NCBI RefSeq assembly: GCF_026810505.1
Contig: NZ_CP101750.1
Span: forward strand, 649,448-713,447
DNA: 64,000 nt
Origin: Streptomyces sp. Je 1-369
GTDB taxonomy: Bacteria; Actinomycetota; Actinomycetes; Streptomycetales; Streptomycetaceae
Direction of reading: 5' to 3'
Shown in pieces: positions 1-7,960 of the stretch. Each line of letters starts with the position of its first letter. Within the stretch, counting starts at the first letter, position 1. The translations under genes were made by a program, and so were the position numbers. Below the pieces are notes generated by a model. The model was not told the DNA's origin. It made no database searches and saw only the letters and a list, made by a program, of their open reading frames with translations.

Positions 1-1080
1 CTCCAAGGCGTGCCCGCGGAAGAGCCGGACGACGTCAGAGGTGACGAACCCACTGCCCGGCGCGCTCGCACTGGCCCGTTGTTTCTTGGGGCTCGACCGG
101 TCGTTTCCGGCGTTGCCAGGGAGCAGCCCTCCCAAGATCTGACTCGCGCTCGTGGATTTGCCGGTATGCCAGGCGTCCAGAGCGTCGATGAACGCGGCCA
201 GGTGCTGTGCGCGCTGCACGAGCTCGTCGACGACCTGCTCACGACTGCGCGCAGACTGCCAGCCATGGTCCATGGCGATCGGCTTGCTGAGGTACCAGCC
301 GACGAGTTCCGGTGCGTCGGGTACCTGATCGGCTCGGACGTACACGGCGGGGCGTACGTCGATCTGCCCGCCCGGTGCTGCGGCGACGATCCCACCGACG
401 AGGATTTCCGCGCCGGTCTCCTCGACGAACTGCCGTCCGTGCTGGTCGAGTTCGCCACCTCCGGGACGTTTCAGCATGTCCAGCGGCAGTGTGGTCTCGG
501 TCGCGTAGCTGCGCACTGTGGCGGTGTCGGGCAGGGCCTTTCCGAGCGAGGCGGCGAAGGCGCGGGATACGTCGTCGAGTATCTGCTCGTCCTCGGTGCC
601 GGCCGACCCAGTGAACCCCACGACCGCTACATCGCGGGCTCCCTTCATGCGGGTGAGTGGCGCTTCCGCTTCGCGGAACAGATACAGCACGAGCACCCCG
701 GCGATGAACAGCACGCACGACAGCAGGCCGAACAGCACCCTCGTTCGACGCGAGCTGTTCGCGAAGCTCTCCTGAAGAGTCATGCGCACAGTCAGTGCGA
801 GAGCCAGCAACAGTCCCGACAGTACGAAGACCGTCGACACACTGCCCAATCGCGCGCCGATCTCGTCCACCGCCAGCAGCGCGGACGGCAGCGCGGCGGT
901 CAGCACCGCCACCACCGCCCAGATCCACCGTGACACACCGCTTTCGGACGATCCTGTAGCGGACGGAGCCGCTACCAGCCCGGTCGGTGCCTCATCAGTC
1001 GTGGCCTCAGGAGGAGGTTGCGCAACGGGGTCGGGCGGTGGGCCACCGTTACTCGCGGAGGGCTGGGGTCGGTCGGGCAT
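1..1080 (-). CDS. membrane protein of unknown function, 3' end outside window
   Basis: A reverse-strand frame stays open from an ATG at 1080 to the left edge (360 codons), so the C-terminus is missing. The first 50 residues are Pro/Ser/Asp-rich. Three hydrophobic segments follow at about residues 52-71, 81-98 and 115-135, and then a soluble part from about 140 onward that contains the stretch VAVVGFTGSAGTED. This suggests a membrane-anchored protein with a large soluble domain. I do not recognise the family. The forward strand is also open here, but its translation is Arg/His-rich without structure and its third codon positions are poorer in GC, so the reverse frame is preferred. Nothing in the neighbours tells its role. 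Confidence 0.65.
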   Translation of the reverse strand, partial: MPDRPQPSASNGGPPPDPVAQPPPEATTDEAPTGLVAAPSATGSSESGVSRWIWAVVAVLTAALPSALLAVDEIGARLGSVSTVFVLSGLLLALALTVRMTLQESFANSSRRTRVLFGLLSCVLFIAGVLVLYLFREAEAPLTRMKGARDVAVVGFTGSAGTEDEQILDDVSRAFAASLGKALPDTATVRSYATETTLPLDMLKRPGGGELDQHGRQFVEETGAEILVGGIVAAAPGGQIDVRPAVYVRADQVPDAPELVGWYLSKPIAMDHGWQSARSREQVVDELVQRAQHLAAFIDALDAWHTGKSTSASQILGGLLPGNAGNDRSSPKKQRASASAPGSGFVTSDVVRLFRGHALE

Positions 1081-1163
1081 GTGTCTCCTCATGCCCGGTC
1101 ACGGCCGGGCACGGTTCCATTGGGCGGCGATACGACCGTGACCGGATGCACGCGTACGACATC

Positions 1164-1337
1164 GATGCCGAGGCCAACACGTTCGCCTCCCCCAAGAGGG
1201 GCACGATGTTCGGCACCGCCCTGGTGATCGTCGACCAGGCCGCCTCGATCGGTGCCCTGCCATGGACCGTGGCCCGCGACGCAGGATGTCATGTCGCCCA
1301 CCCCGGGCTGGCGATGCGACGCGTCGCCATACACGGC
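1164..1337 (+). pseudogene. fragment of IS110-family transposase
   Basis: The forward frame encodes a short block that matches the N-terminal (RuvC-like) region of IS110-family transposases: VIVDQAASIGALP followed by VARDAGC and then PGLAMRR. In intact family members the block lies inside a protein of about 400 residues and is followed by a KTDARDA motif. Here the similarity stops after AMRR, one residue is missing before PGLAMRR, and there is no start codon in a sensible place. It is a decayed fragment, so a past insertion is inferred. No insertion-sequence ends can be recognised. The match is from family knowledge and has not been searched. Confidence 0.6.
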
Positions 1338-1397
1338 TTGCTCACCCAGTTTCATCCCGGCCTTGAGCGCGCTCCGGGTCTGCGCCTCGACCATGTC

Positions 1398-1546
1398 TTA
1401 TGTAGAGCCCAGCAGCGACTTGATGGCACTGATCACTGGGACGCCTGCTTCCCCAATGACTGTTGCAATTCCAGCCACCCGTTGGAGCACCCTATTGAAT
1501 GGATCCCCGGGGGGTTCGAGTTGATCTCCCCAATAACAGCATCCAT
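1398..1546 (-). pseudogene. small unknown gene broken by a one-base frame change
   Basis: The reverse strand reads MDAVIGEINSNPPG from an ATG at 1546, and coding-like sequence then continues in another frame as DPFNRVLQRVAGIATVIGEA and on to a TAA at 1398. Joining both parts gives a 49-residue protein with an amphipathic, Ile/Val-rich second half. The frame changes at a run of six C and four G; one added base would restore it. It lies 16 bases after the stop of the small membrane protein on the same strand, so the two may have formed one unit. No family is recognised. Either the gene is dead or the run is a sequencing error. Confidence 0.35.
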
Positions 1547-1562
1547 CTCCGCCTGATCACCC

Positions 1563-1910
1563 TCATTCAGGTGCCGTCTCAGTCCCGGAGCCGGTGTGCC
1601 GAGCCTTCCCGATACTCCCGGGACCGTACTGAGTGATGACGTCAGTGTTGACGACCAGGCCATACAGGAGTGGTTTGCTCAGGGCTGCAACGAGCCTCCA
1701 AATCAGCAGCGCCTCCACGACAAACCACAAGATCGCCCCACCGGTGCCCATGAAAACCGCCAGAGTACCTCCGAAGAGTAGCCACAGGAGAGTGCGCACG
1801 ATCATCGTCTTCCACGCCGCTCTCTTATTGATCTCCAAGAGACGCTGCCCAACATGAGAGATGGCGCGCAGAAGGTAGGCCTCACCCCCCCCCGCCCTAC
1901 TGCCTGGCAT
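1563..1910 (-). CDS. small hydrophobic protein, possibly decayed
   Basis: This reverse frame of 115 codons has a hydrophobic centre (about residues 36-88, two likely helices with the stretch LLWLLFGGTLAVFM) and a polar tail. Its first residues are read through a run of nine C (1885-1893). Just upstream, at 1897-2007, another reverse frame encodes a 36-residue hydrophobic peptide (MLVIARSGEQTSKRIYFLPI at its start), which may be the true N-terminal membrane piece of the same former gene. GC content is lower than in neighbours, and an IS110 fragment lies next to it. The family is unknown. It could be a real small membrane protein or a remnant. Confidence 0.35.
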   Translation of the reverse strand: MPGSRAGGGEAYLLRAISHVGQRLLEINKRAAWKTMIVRTLLWLLFGGTLAVFMGTGGAILWFVVEALLIWRLVAALSKPLLYGLVVNTDVITQYGPGSIGKARHTGSGTETAPE

Positions 1911-2007
1911 CAGCGACGGAAGTCGCCAGCATCATGAACAGTAAGACGATCGGCAGGAAGTAGATACGTTTTGACGTTTGTTCACCCGAACGAGCTATTA
2001 CCAACAT

Positions 2008-2632
2008 GGCGCTTCTGTATTCTTTCGCGATTTGTCGGGGAGGGGGAACAAGGTGAAGATGAGACGGACCCGATAAACTAGCAGCTTGAACATGCGAGCG
2101 ACGGCATATCTAAACAGAAAAAGTGATCCCATCAGCAACTTCTGTGCGCGGGCGCGGGCGCAGACCGGGCTCTGCGGGTCGGAGAACTCCGGAGCGGCAC
2201 ACGGGCAGCGGTGGGTGGACCGGCTGGCACACCCGACTGTTCTTACGCCGAGAGCACACGACTGCGTCGGGGCGTGGAGTCGGTAGCCACTGGATCCGCT
2301 TGAGGTGACAACGGCGCCGGAGATGCACGACTGGCTCGAGGCACCTCGGCGAACCAATGTCTGTGTTCGCGAAGTGAGGGTTTAACGATCCGGGAAGGGA
2401 GGGTTTTTAGTCCAATGAGCAGAGCGGGATTACTTCACACCGACAGGCCGCCATGGCGTGCTACTGTCATCTCAGTTGCAGTTGTGGTTCCCAAAAACTT
2501 CAAGTGCTCTTGGCCGCATACTGCGGTGGGGGCGCTTTCGTATGACCGGTCATCTCCGGGCGGGGTAATCATCGCGGCGACACGGTGTCCGCACAGCGTG
2601 GACGCCGATGTTCTGCCCCAAAGGAGATTGAC
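2008..2632. other. intergenic region with no supported gene
   Basis: About 620 bases with short, mutually contradictory open frames and more A/T than the surroundings. The right part (from about 2400) is the upstream region of the cold-shock gene and probably holds its promoter and a long leader, but I cannot place either with confidence. No repeat or RNA gene is seen. Confidence 0.5.
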
Positions 2633-2836
2633 ATGACTACTGGCACCGTGAAGTGGTTCAACGCGGAAAAGGGTTTCGGCTTCATCGCGCAGGACGGTGG
2701 CGGCGCTGACGTGTTCGCCCACTACTCGAACATCGCCGCCCAGGGCTTCCGCGAGCTAATCGAAGGCCAGAAGGTGAACTTCGACATCGCGCAGGGCCAG
2801 AAGGGCCCGACGGCAGAGAACATCATTCCCGCCTGA
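2633..2836 (+). CDS. cold-shock protein (CspA family)
   Basis: This 67-residue single cold-shock domain is the normal length for the family. It starts [18 protein letters not shown], and the two RNA-binding motifs are visible: KGFGFI (residues about 13-18) and VFAHYS (about 27-32). Members bind single-stranded nucleic acid and melt RNA structure in the cytoplasm. The ATG at 2633 is set by an excellent AAAGGAGA site six bases upstream; longer forms with a start at 2585 would lack this site. A very long hairpin follows directly. The DEAD-box helicase gene starts 304 bases downstream on the same strand, so the two are related in function but probably separate transcripts. Confidence 0.95.
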   Translation: MTTGTVKWFNAEKGFGFIAQDGGGADVFAHYSNIAAQGFRELIEGQKVNFDIAQGQKGPTAENIIPA

Positions 2837-2850
2837 CACTGACGCGCACT

Positions 2851-2896
2851 ATGCAGCTGGGGCCCGCATCCTTCGGGGTGCGGGCCCCAGCTGCAT
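2851..2896 (+). terminator. strong hairpin terminator after csp
   Basis: A 21-base stem (2851-2871 with 2876-2896) closed by a TTCG tetraloop, with a single G-T pair. It begins 15 bases after the cold-shock stop codon. There is no T-run, as is common for actinomycete hairpins. Confidence 0.85.
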
Positions 2897-3140
2897 GCAG
2901 TTCCCGCAGTGATTCCACCTGCGGGCGACTCGGACAGCATTCGTCCGCCCATATTCACATTCGTCGCTCCGGGCGAGATTCCCGCTTCACGTCACTCATT
3001 TACAGCGTTCGCGCCCGCTGGATCATTTCGTCGGCCGGATCCGCTTTCACTTTAAACCATCGGTCCATTTCTTGTGATTCTCTGTGCCGCTCATCGCCGG
3101 AAGAATTCCTTGACATGCACCGCATCGAGGAAGGTTCCGC

Positions 3141-4631
3141 ATGAACCGCACACGTAAAAATGACCGATTCTCCCGCACCCGTAATGGTGGCGTCGGCGCC
3201 GGCGCCGGAAAGAGCGGCAGCCGCTTCGGAACAACGGCATCGGCATCGCGCCGATCCGGTGGGTACAGCCGTCGGCCCGCCGCCGTGCAGGGTGAGTTCG
3301 CTCTCCCCAAGACGGTCACCCCGGCGCTGCCCGCCGTGGAAGGCTTCGCCGAGCTCGACATGCCCGCGACGCTGCTTGCCGAACTCGGCAGGCAGGGGGT
3401 GGCCGTGCCCTTCCCGATCCAGGGCGCGACGCTGCCCAACTCCCTGGCGGGCCGTGACGTGCTGGGCCGTGGACGCACCGGCTCCGGCAAGACCCTCGCC
3501 TTCGGCTTGGCCCTGCTGGCCCGGACGGCCGGACAGCGCGCCGAGCCCCGCCAGCCGCTGGGCCTGATCCTGGTCCCCACCCGCGAGCTCGCCCAGCAGG
3601 TCACCGACGCCCTCACGCCCTACGCCCGCGCCGTCCAGTTGCGGCTGGCCACGGTCGTGGGCGGCATGTCGATCGGTCGGCAGGCCGGCGCGCTGCGCAC
3701 CGGGAGCGAGATCGTCGTGGCCACCCCGGGACGCCTCAAGGACCTCATCGACCGCGGCGACTGCCGCCTGAACCAGGTGGCCATCACCGTCCTGGACGAA
3801 GCCGACCAGATGGCCGACATGGGCTTCATGCCGCAGGTCACCGCCCTTCTCGACCAGGTACGCCCCGAGGGGCAGCGGATGCTGTTCTCCGCCACCCTGG
3901 ACCGCAACGTCGACCTGCTGGTGCGCCGCTACCTGACCGACCCCGTCGTCCACTCGGTCGACCCCTCGGCCGGCGCGGTCACCACGATGGAGCACCACGT
4001 GCTGCACGTCCAGGGCGCCGACAAGCACACCGCCACCACCGAGATCGCCGCCCGCGACGGCCGCGTGATCATGTTCCTGGACACCAAGCACGCCGTCGAC
4101 CGGCTCACCCAGGACCTGCTCAACAGCGGCGTACGGGCCGCCGCGCTGCACGGCGGGAAGTCGCAGCCCCAGCGCACCCGCACCCTGACGCAGTTCAAGA
4201 CCGGGCACGTCACCGTGCTGGTGGCCACCAACGTCGCCGCCCGCGGCATCCACGTCGACAACCTCGACCTCGTCGTGAATGTGGACCCGCCCACCGACCA
4301 CAAGGACTACCTGCACCGCGGCGGCCGTACCGCCCGCGCCGGTGAGTCCGGCAGCGTCGTCACGCTGGTCACCCCCAACCAGCGCCGCTCCATGGTCCGC
4401 CTCATGTCGGACGCCGGCATCAGCCCGCAGATCACCCAGGTCCGCTCCGGCGAGCAGGAGCTGCACCGCATCACCGGCGCCCAGGCCCCCTCCGGCGTCC
4501 CGGTCGTCATCACCGCACCGGTCGCCGAACGCCCCAAGCGCGGCGGCACTTCGCGCGGCCGTCGCCGTCCCGCTTCCGCGGCGCGCCGCGCTGCGGCGCC
4601 TCAGCGGTTCGCTGTCGACGCGGCGGCCTAG
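3141..4631 (+). CDS. DEAD-box ATP-dependent RNA helicase
   Basis: This 496-residue protein unwinds RNA duplexes with ATP. All core motifs are visible in order: Q-motif region FPIQ (about 94), motif I GRTGSGKT (about 112-119), Ia PTRELAQQ, Ib TPGR, motif II DEAD in VLDEADQM, motif III SAT, motif V ARGIHV and motif VI HRGGRTARAG. The first 60 residues are basic and Gly/Arg/Ser-rich, and the C-terminus is Arg/Ala-rich; both are probably unstructured RNA-binding tails. The start at 3141 has a GAGGAAGG site nine bases upstream. It lies between the cold-shock gene and a CBS-domain gene, as expected for a cold-induced RNA-remodelling group. Confidence 0.95.
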   Translation: MNRTRKNDRFSRTRNGGVGAGAGKSGSRFGTTASASRRSGGYSRRPAAVQGEFALPKTVTPALPAVEGFAELDMPATLLAELGRQGVAVPFPIQGATLPNSLAGRDVLGRGRTGSGKTLAFGLALLARTAGQRAEPRQPLGLILVPTRELAQQVTDALTPYARAVQLRLATVVGGMSIGRQAGALRTGSEIVVATPGRLKDLIDRGDCRLNQVAITVLDEADQMADMGFMPQVTALLDQVRPEGQRMLFSATLDRNVDLLVRRYLTDPVVHSVDPSAGAVTTMEHHVLHVQGADKHTATTEIAARDGRVIMFLDTKHAVDRLTQDLLNSGVRAAALHGGKSQPQRTRTLTQFKTGHVTVLVATNVAARGIHVDNLDLVVNVDPPTDHKDYLHRGGRTARAGESGSVVTLVTPNQRRSMVRLMSDAGISPQITQVRSGEQELHRITGAQAPSGVPVVITAPVAERPKRGGTSRGRRRPASAARRAAAPQRFAVDAAA

Positions 4632-4677
4632 AGACTTCGTGATCGGAAAGCTGACCAACCCTTGCCGGAGACACCTT

Positions 4678-5007
4678 TTGACGCTGGTTCAGATGCGGTC
4701 CCGCTCGATGAGCGGTGACCCCGTGCGCGGGCCCTCGGCCGACACCGTTGTCCACACCGTCGCCCACGCTGTTGAGGAAGCCGGGCGGCGGGTCTGGGAC
4801 GACATGACCGTCGAGGTCGCCCTGTCCGTGATGGACGGCGCCCGCGTCGGGCACCTGCTCGTCCGTGACGAGGACGGCCGGCGCACTGGCCTGGTCACCC
4901 GGGCCCGGCTCACAGCTGTCCGTGACAGCTCCGCCTACACGGATCGGATTCGCCTGCGCGACCTCAGCGACGCCGACCTCGCCCTCGCCCTCGCCCTCGC
5001 CCACTGA
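4678..5007 (+). CDS. small CBS-domain protein
   Basis: A 109-residue protein whose second half reads like a CBS domain, a regulatory module that binds adenosine nucleotides: VWDDMTVEVALSVMDGARVG, then HLLVRDEDGRRTGLVTR. Only one CBS motif is present, so it would need to dimerise. The TTG at 4678 is chosen because GGAG sits at 4667-4670 with normal spacing. An ATG at 4693 in the same frame is the alternative and would give 104 residues. It follows the helicase by 46 bases and precedes the 105-residue protein by 40, so the three probably share a transcript. The partner and ligand are unknown. Confidence 0.8.
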   Translation: MTLVQMRSRSMSGDPVRGPSADTVVHTVAHAVEEAGRRVWDDMTVEVALSVMDGARVGHLLVRDEDGRRTGLVTRARLTAVRDSSAYTDRIRLRDLSDADLALALALAH

Positions 5008-5047
5008 GCCGGCTCGCCTCGGTCCCCCCTTTCTCCTGTGAGGTCTC

Positions 5048-5365
5048 ATGCGCTGTGTCATCGCCCGCTTCCCGTTCGACCTCACCAAGAGCGGGGTGCT
5101 GGAAACGATGAAGGGTGTCAAGCCCGAGCCGGTCACCGGCCAGTCCGTGATCATCGGCCGCCGCCACTACCCCGTCAAACAGGTCGGCCAGGTCATCACC
5201 CGCCAGGACCGCCGCGACTTCAGCGCGGGCGAAGTCCTGCGGGCCATGGCCCAGCTCGGCTTCACCTGCCGCACCCTCCCCGCGGCCACCACAGCCGCGT
5301 CCGCGGTCGGCATCAGCCCGCTCCAGCGAGCTTCCGCCATGCTGGACGCCCCCGTGACCGCCTGA
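5048..5365 (+). CDS. conserved protein of cold-shock cluster, unknown function
   Basis: A 105-residue protein starting MRCVIARFPFDLTKSGVLET. It has no membrane segment or known catalytic motif. It contains a basic central part (IIGRRHYPVKQVGQVITRQD) and then FSAGEVLRAMAQLGFTC. From memory, similar small proteins are found near Csp and DEAD-box helicase genes in Streptomyces, and a role with cold-shock RNA proteins is inferred from position only. The ATG at 5048 is preceded by GTGAGG at a short spacing. It is the last gene before an 18-base hairpin. Confidence 0.8.
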   Translation: MRCVIARFPFDLTKSGVLETMKGVKPEPVTGQSVIIGRRHYPVKQVGQVITRQDRRDFSAGEVLRAMAQLGFTCRTLPAATTAASAVGISPLQRASAMLDAPVTA

Positions 5366-5398
5366 TCAACGGGGCAGACGCGAGCCGCACCAGCAACA

Positions 5399-5443
5399 GC
5401 GGCAAGGCCCGACCGGGAAGACACGCCGGTCGGGCCTTGCCGC
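5399..5443 (+). terminator. hairpin terminator of cold-shock cluster
   Basis: A perfect 18-base stem (5399-5416 with 5426-5443) and a nine-base loop. It lies between the 105-residue protein gene and the converging truncated hemolysin III gene, so it could end transcription from both sides. Confidence 0.85.
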
Positions 5444-5524
5444 ATGCCCGGCGCGCGGATCCGCACGGCAACGTGTGTGCTGGCAACGTGTGTGCCAGCG
5501 GCGCGAGTCACCGCGCAGACGTGG

Positions 5525-5887
5525 TCAGTAGACGGCCAGGAAGATGGCGATGCAGTGCGCTGTGCAGGCCACCACGGTGCAGGCGTGGAACACCTTGTGG
5601 AAGCCGAACCAGCGCGGTGAGGGGTCGGGACGCTGGAGGGTGTAGACCACCGCGCCCGCACTGTAGAGGAGACCGCCGACCACGACCAGGATGAGTACGG
5701 CCGACCCACCGGCGTGCAGGAAGTCCGGCAGGTAGCGCACCGGTGCCCGTCCCAGGGCCAGGTAGCACGGGGTGTACAGCCAACGCGGAGCTCCGATCCA
5801 CAGAACCCGGAACGCTATGCCCGCCAACGCGTCGGCCCACACGATCCACAGCAGCACGGCCCGCCGGTCCGGCGGAAGGAGGACCAC
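5525..5887 (-). pseudogene. hemolysin III family membrane protein, N-terminal half missing
   Basis: The frame encodes only the C-terminal half (about 120 residues) of a HlyIII/YqfA-type membrane protein; whole members have about 220-250 residues and seven helices. Recognisable are WIGAPRWLYTPCYLALG, then FLHAGG...GGLLYSAGAVVYTLQRPDPSP, and RWFGFHKVFHACTV with the conserved His residues of the family. The remaining reading frame could start at a GTG at 5887, but sequence upstream switches at about 5890 to a transposase remnant. The N-terminal half was therefore lost by an insertion or a deletion next to an insertion element. A functional product is unlikely. Confidence 0.75.
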
Positions 5888-5891
5888 CGAC

Positions 5892-6245
5892 GGGCAGCGC
5901 CGGTGAGACCCAGAGCAGCCGTCCGGACGAATCGGTGAGGACCTGGACGTTCATGCCGTGGCATTTGCGTTTCCCGGAGTAGTACGGGGTGTCGGCGGCG
6001 ATGCGGTCGATCGGCAGCAGGGTGCCGTCGAGGATGACGAACGCCTTCGCCCGGATCGTCCTCATCGCCTCGGCCAGGGACGGGGCGAGAGCGGACAGGG
6101 CCTCGACGGCTTCACGTATCCAGCGGTAGACGGTCCCGATGCCGAACCCGGCGGCGAGCTGGACGTAGGTGTCACCGCATCGCAGGTGGGCCAGGGCGAG
6201 CAGGGCCTGACGTGCCGCGGGAAGGCGCCGCCAGCGTCTACCAGG
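5892..6245 (-). pseudogene. IS5-like transposase remnant
   Basis: The reverse frame matches the N-terminal and central part of Streptomyces IS5-type (DDE, HTH_Tnp_4) transposases: RRWRRLPAARQALLALAHLR, then CGDTYVQLAAGFGIGTVYRW, then LDGTLLPIDRIAADTPYYSG and MNVQVLTDSSGRLLW. The match ends at SPALP (about 5892), where the truncated hemolysin III frame begins. A few residues are missing in the helix-turn-helix (GIGTVYRW is shorter than usual). Beyond 6245 the N-terminus is not recognisable. The C-terminal catalytic region is absent, so it is dead. No inverted terminal repeats were found. Confidence 0.75.
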
Positions 6246-6496
6246 AGCTTCGTCGTTGCGTACGACTGTCCAACTCGCCGCCAGCAACGCCGGCTTGGCC
6301 ATGTCCATCGCCCACACCGCGCCCTCGACCAAGCAGCACCGCTGCGACCGCTCCCTGACCCGGGAGATCCAGGTGGCAAGGTCACCCGTCACGATCTACT
6401 CGGCGGAGTACTCCACGAATTTACGCAGGTGGCATAGGGCGGCCGAGTTACGGGCATCCACACCCGATTGCGCTCGGCCGGTCTCATGGCTGTTTG

Positions 6497-7036
6497 TCAG
6501 GCGGAAGTCTCGGCGGTGGCGGTCAGGACCGCGCGGCCGAGGATGTGGCCGGCCATGGTGAAGCCGAGGGCGGCCGGGGTGGCGTCGGCGGGGACGCCGA
6601 TGGTGTCGACGTCGAGTGCGTGCACCACGGTGAAGTAGCGGTGCGGGCCGTGTCCGGCCGGCGGAGCGGCGCCGATGAAGCGGGCCGCGCGGGCGTCGTT
6701 GGGCAGCTGGAAGGCGGTCTCGGGCAGGCCCGAGCCGGTGTCGTCGCCGGCACCTTCGGGCAGTTCGGTGACGGTGGCGGGGATGTCGGCGACCGCCCAG
6801 TGCCAGAACCCGGAGCCGGTGGGGGCGTCGGGGTCGTAGACGGTGATGGCGTAGCTCCTGGTGCCATCCGGGGCGCCGCTCCAGGACAGTTGCGGGGAGA
6901 CGTCCTTCCCGCCGCGAACGCCGGAGAGGCCGGAGTACTGCTCGATCGACCAGGCAGCGCCGTCGGTGACGGTGGCACTGACAACAGTGAATGAGGCCGC
7001 CTCGGGAAGGCGGGCGAAGGGGTCGTTGGCGCTCAT
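6497..7036 (-). CDS. YbhB/YbcL-family PEBP-like protein
   Basis: A 179-residue protein of the phosphatidylethanolamine-binding/Raf-kinase-inhibitor fold. Family features are visible: the early segment VSPQLSWSGAPDGTRSYAIT, then VYDPDAPTGSGFWHWAVADIP with the conserved DPDAP and HW residues of the ligand pocket, and GPHRYFTVVHALD. These small cytoplasmic proteins bind anionic ligands; their bacterial role is mostly unknown. The start at 7036 has AAAGGAACG at the correct distance; a longer frame to 7153 lacks a ribosome site and runs into the regulator promoter. It is divergent from the GntR regulator gene and may be its target. Confidence 0.9.
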   Translation of the reverse strand: MSANDPFARLPEAASFTVVSATVTDGAAWSIEQYSGLSGVRGGKDVSPQLSWSGAPDGTRSYAITVYDPDAPTGSGFWHWAVADIPATVTELPEGAGDDTGSGLPETAFQLPNDARAARFIGAAPPAGHGPHRYFTVVHALDVDTIGVPADATPAALGFTMAGHILGRAVLTATAETSA

Positions 7037-7159
7037 GGCGTCGTTCCTTTCATGCCGTGCTGTGCTGTGAGGTGGCGGTGATACGGCCGACGGTCCCGCC
7101 GCAGGGGCCCAGGAGGCACCGCCGTCGTTTAGCTCACCACTGCGATCGACCATAACACT

Positions 7160-7173
7160 GATAATCGATTATC
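7160..7173. promoter_or_regulatory. palindrome, likely operator for adjacent GntR regulator
   Basis: GATAATCGATTATC is a perfect 14-base palindrome 24 bases upstream of the regulator ATG, in a short A/T-rich island between two divergent genes. Its place fits autoregulation and control of the YbhB-like gene; the link is inferred. Confidence 0.55.
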
Positions 7174-7197
7174 GACTCGATCGTCTATTGTGTAAGC

Positions 7198-7902
7198 ATG
7201 ACCCAGACGAACCACACCTCGTCCCCGCCGGGGAAACAGATGCTCTCCGAGCAGGTCTACACACACCTGCGCGACGCGATCATGCGCGGGGACCACGCCC
7301 CCGGTGACGCCCTCAAGCCCCAGGACCTCGCCAAAGAACAGGGCGTGAGCCTGGCCGTCGTCCGCGAGGCGCTCGTGCGGGTGGTCGGCGAGGGCCTCGC
7401 CGACCGGCTGCCCAACCGCGGCTTCGCCGTCCCGGCCTTCTCCGACCGCCGCTGGCAGGAGGTCGCGGAGGCCCGCCGGACCATCGAACCGCTCATGCTG
7501 CGCATGTCCGTCGAACGCGGCGACGTCGACTGGGAAGCCCGCGTACGAGCCGCCCACCACCGGCTGGCCCGCACCCCGGCGTACGCACCGGAGGAGGGCG
7601 AGCACTACAGCAACGCATGGGCCGAAGCCCACCGCCTCTTCCACCGCACCCTGCTGGAGGGGTGCGGCAACCTCGTCCTGCTGGAGACCTTCGACCGGAT
7701 GTGGACCGCGAGCGAACTGGCCCGCCGCTGGTCGGCGCACCGCAACCCCGACCGGGACGGCGCCCTGGAACATCGCCGGCTGGAGGAGGCCGTACTCGCC
7801 CGTGACGCCGACACCGCGACTGAGGTCTTGACCCAGCACCTCACCCAGACCGCGGCCGGACTGACCGAGTGCTCCCTCCACGAACCCACGGACGAAGCCT
7901 GA
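7198..7902 (+). CDS. GntR-family transcriptional regulator (FadR/FCD type)
   Basis: A 234-residue DNA-binding protein. The N-terminal winged helix is clear (SEQVYTHLRDAIMRGDHAPG, then LAKEQGVSLAVVREALVRV, then GFAVP at about 78). The rest is an alpha-helical effector domain with Glu, His and Arg residues of the FCD type (EARRTIEPLMLR, EAHRLFHRTLL, EHRRLEEAVLARD). Such domains bind small carboxylates, often with a metal; the ligand here is unknown. There is no ribosome site ahead of ATG 7198, so the message may be leaderless. The SCO6745-like gene follows by 58 bases on the same strand. Confidence 0.9.
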   Translation: MTQTNHTSSPPGKQMLSEQVYTHLRDAIMRGDHAPGDALKPQDLAKEQGVSLAVVREALVRVVGEGLADRLPNRGFAVPAFSDRRWQEVAEARRTIEPLMLRMSVERGDVDWEARVRAAHHRLARTPAYAPEEGEHYSNAWAEAHRLFHRTLLEGCGNLVLLETFDRMWTASELARRWSAHRNPDRDGALEHRRLEEAVLARDADTATEVLTQHLTQTAAGLTECSLHEPTDEA

Positions 7903-7960
7903 TGCGCCTCGCCCACCTGGCCGCAGGACCACACATAATCACCGACACCGGAGCCACAGC

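Noticed and set aside
10..933. 307-codon forward frame at the left edge
   Set aside because: The opposite strand gives a continuous protein with three membrane helices and better third-position GC; the forward translation is His/Arg/Gln-rich.
3000..4658. 552-codon reverse frame opposite the DEAD-box helicase
   Set aside because: It is a GC-skew shadow: the translation is Gly/Val/Asp/Arg-rich without motifs, whereas the forward frame shows all helicase motifs.
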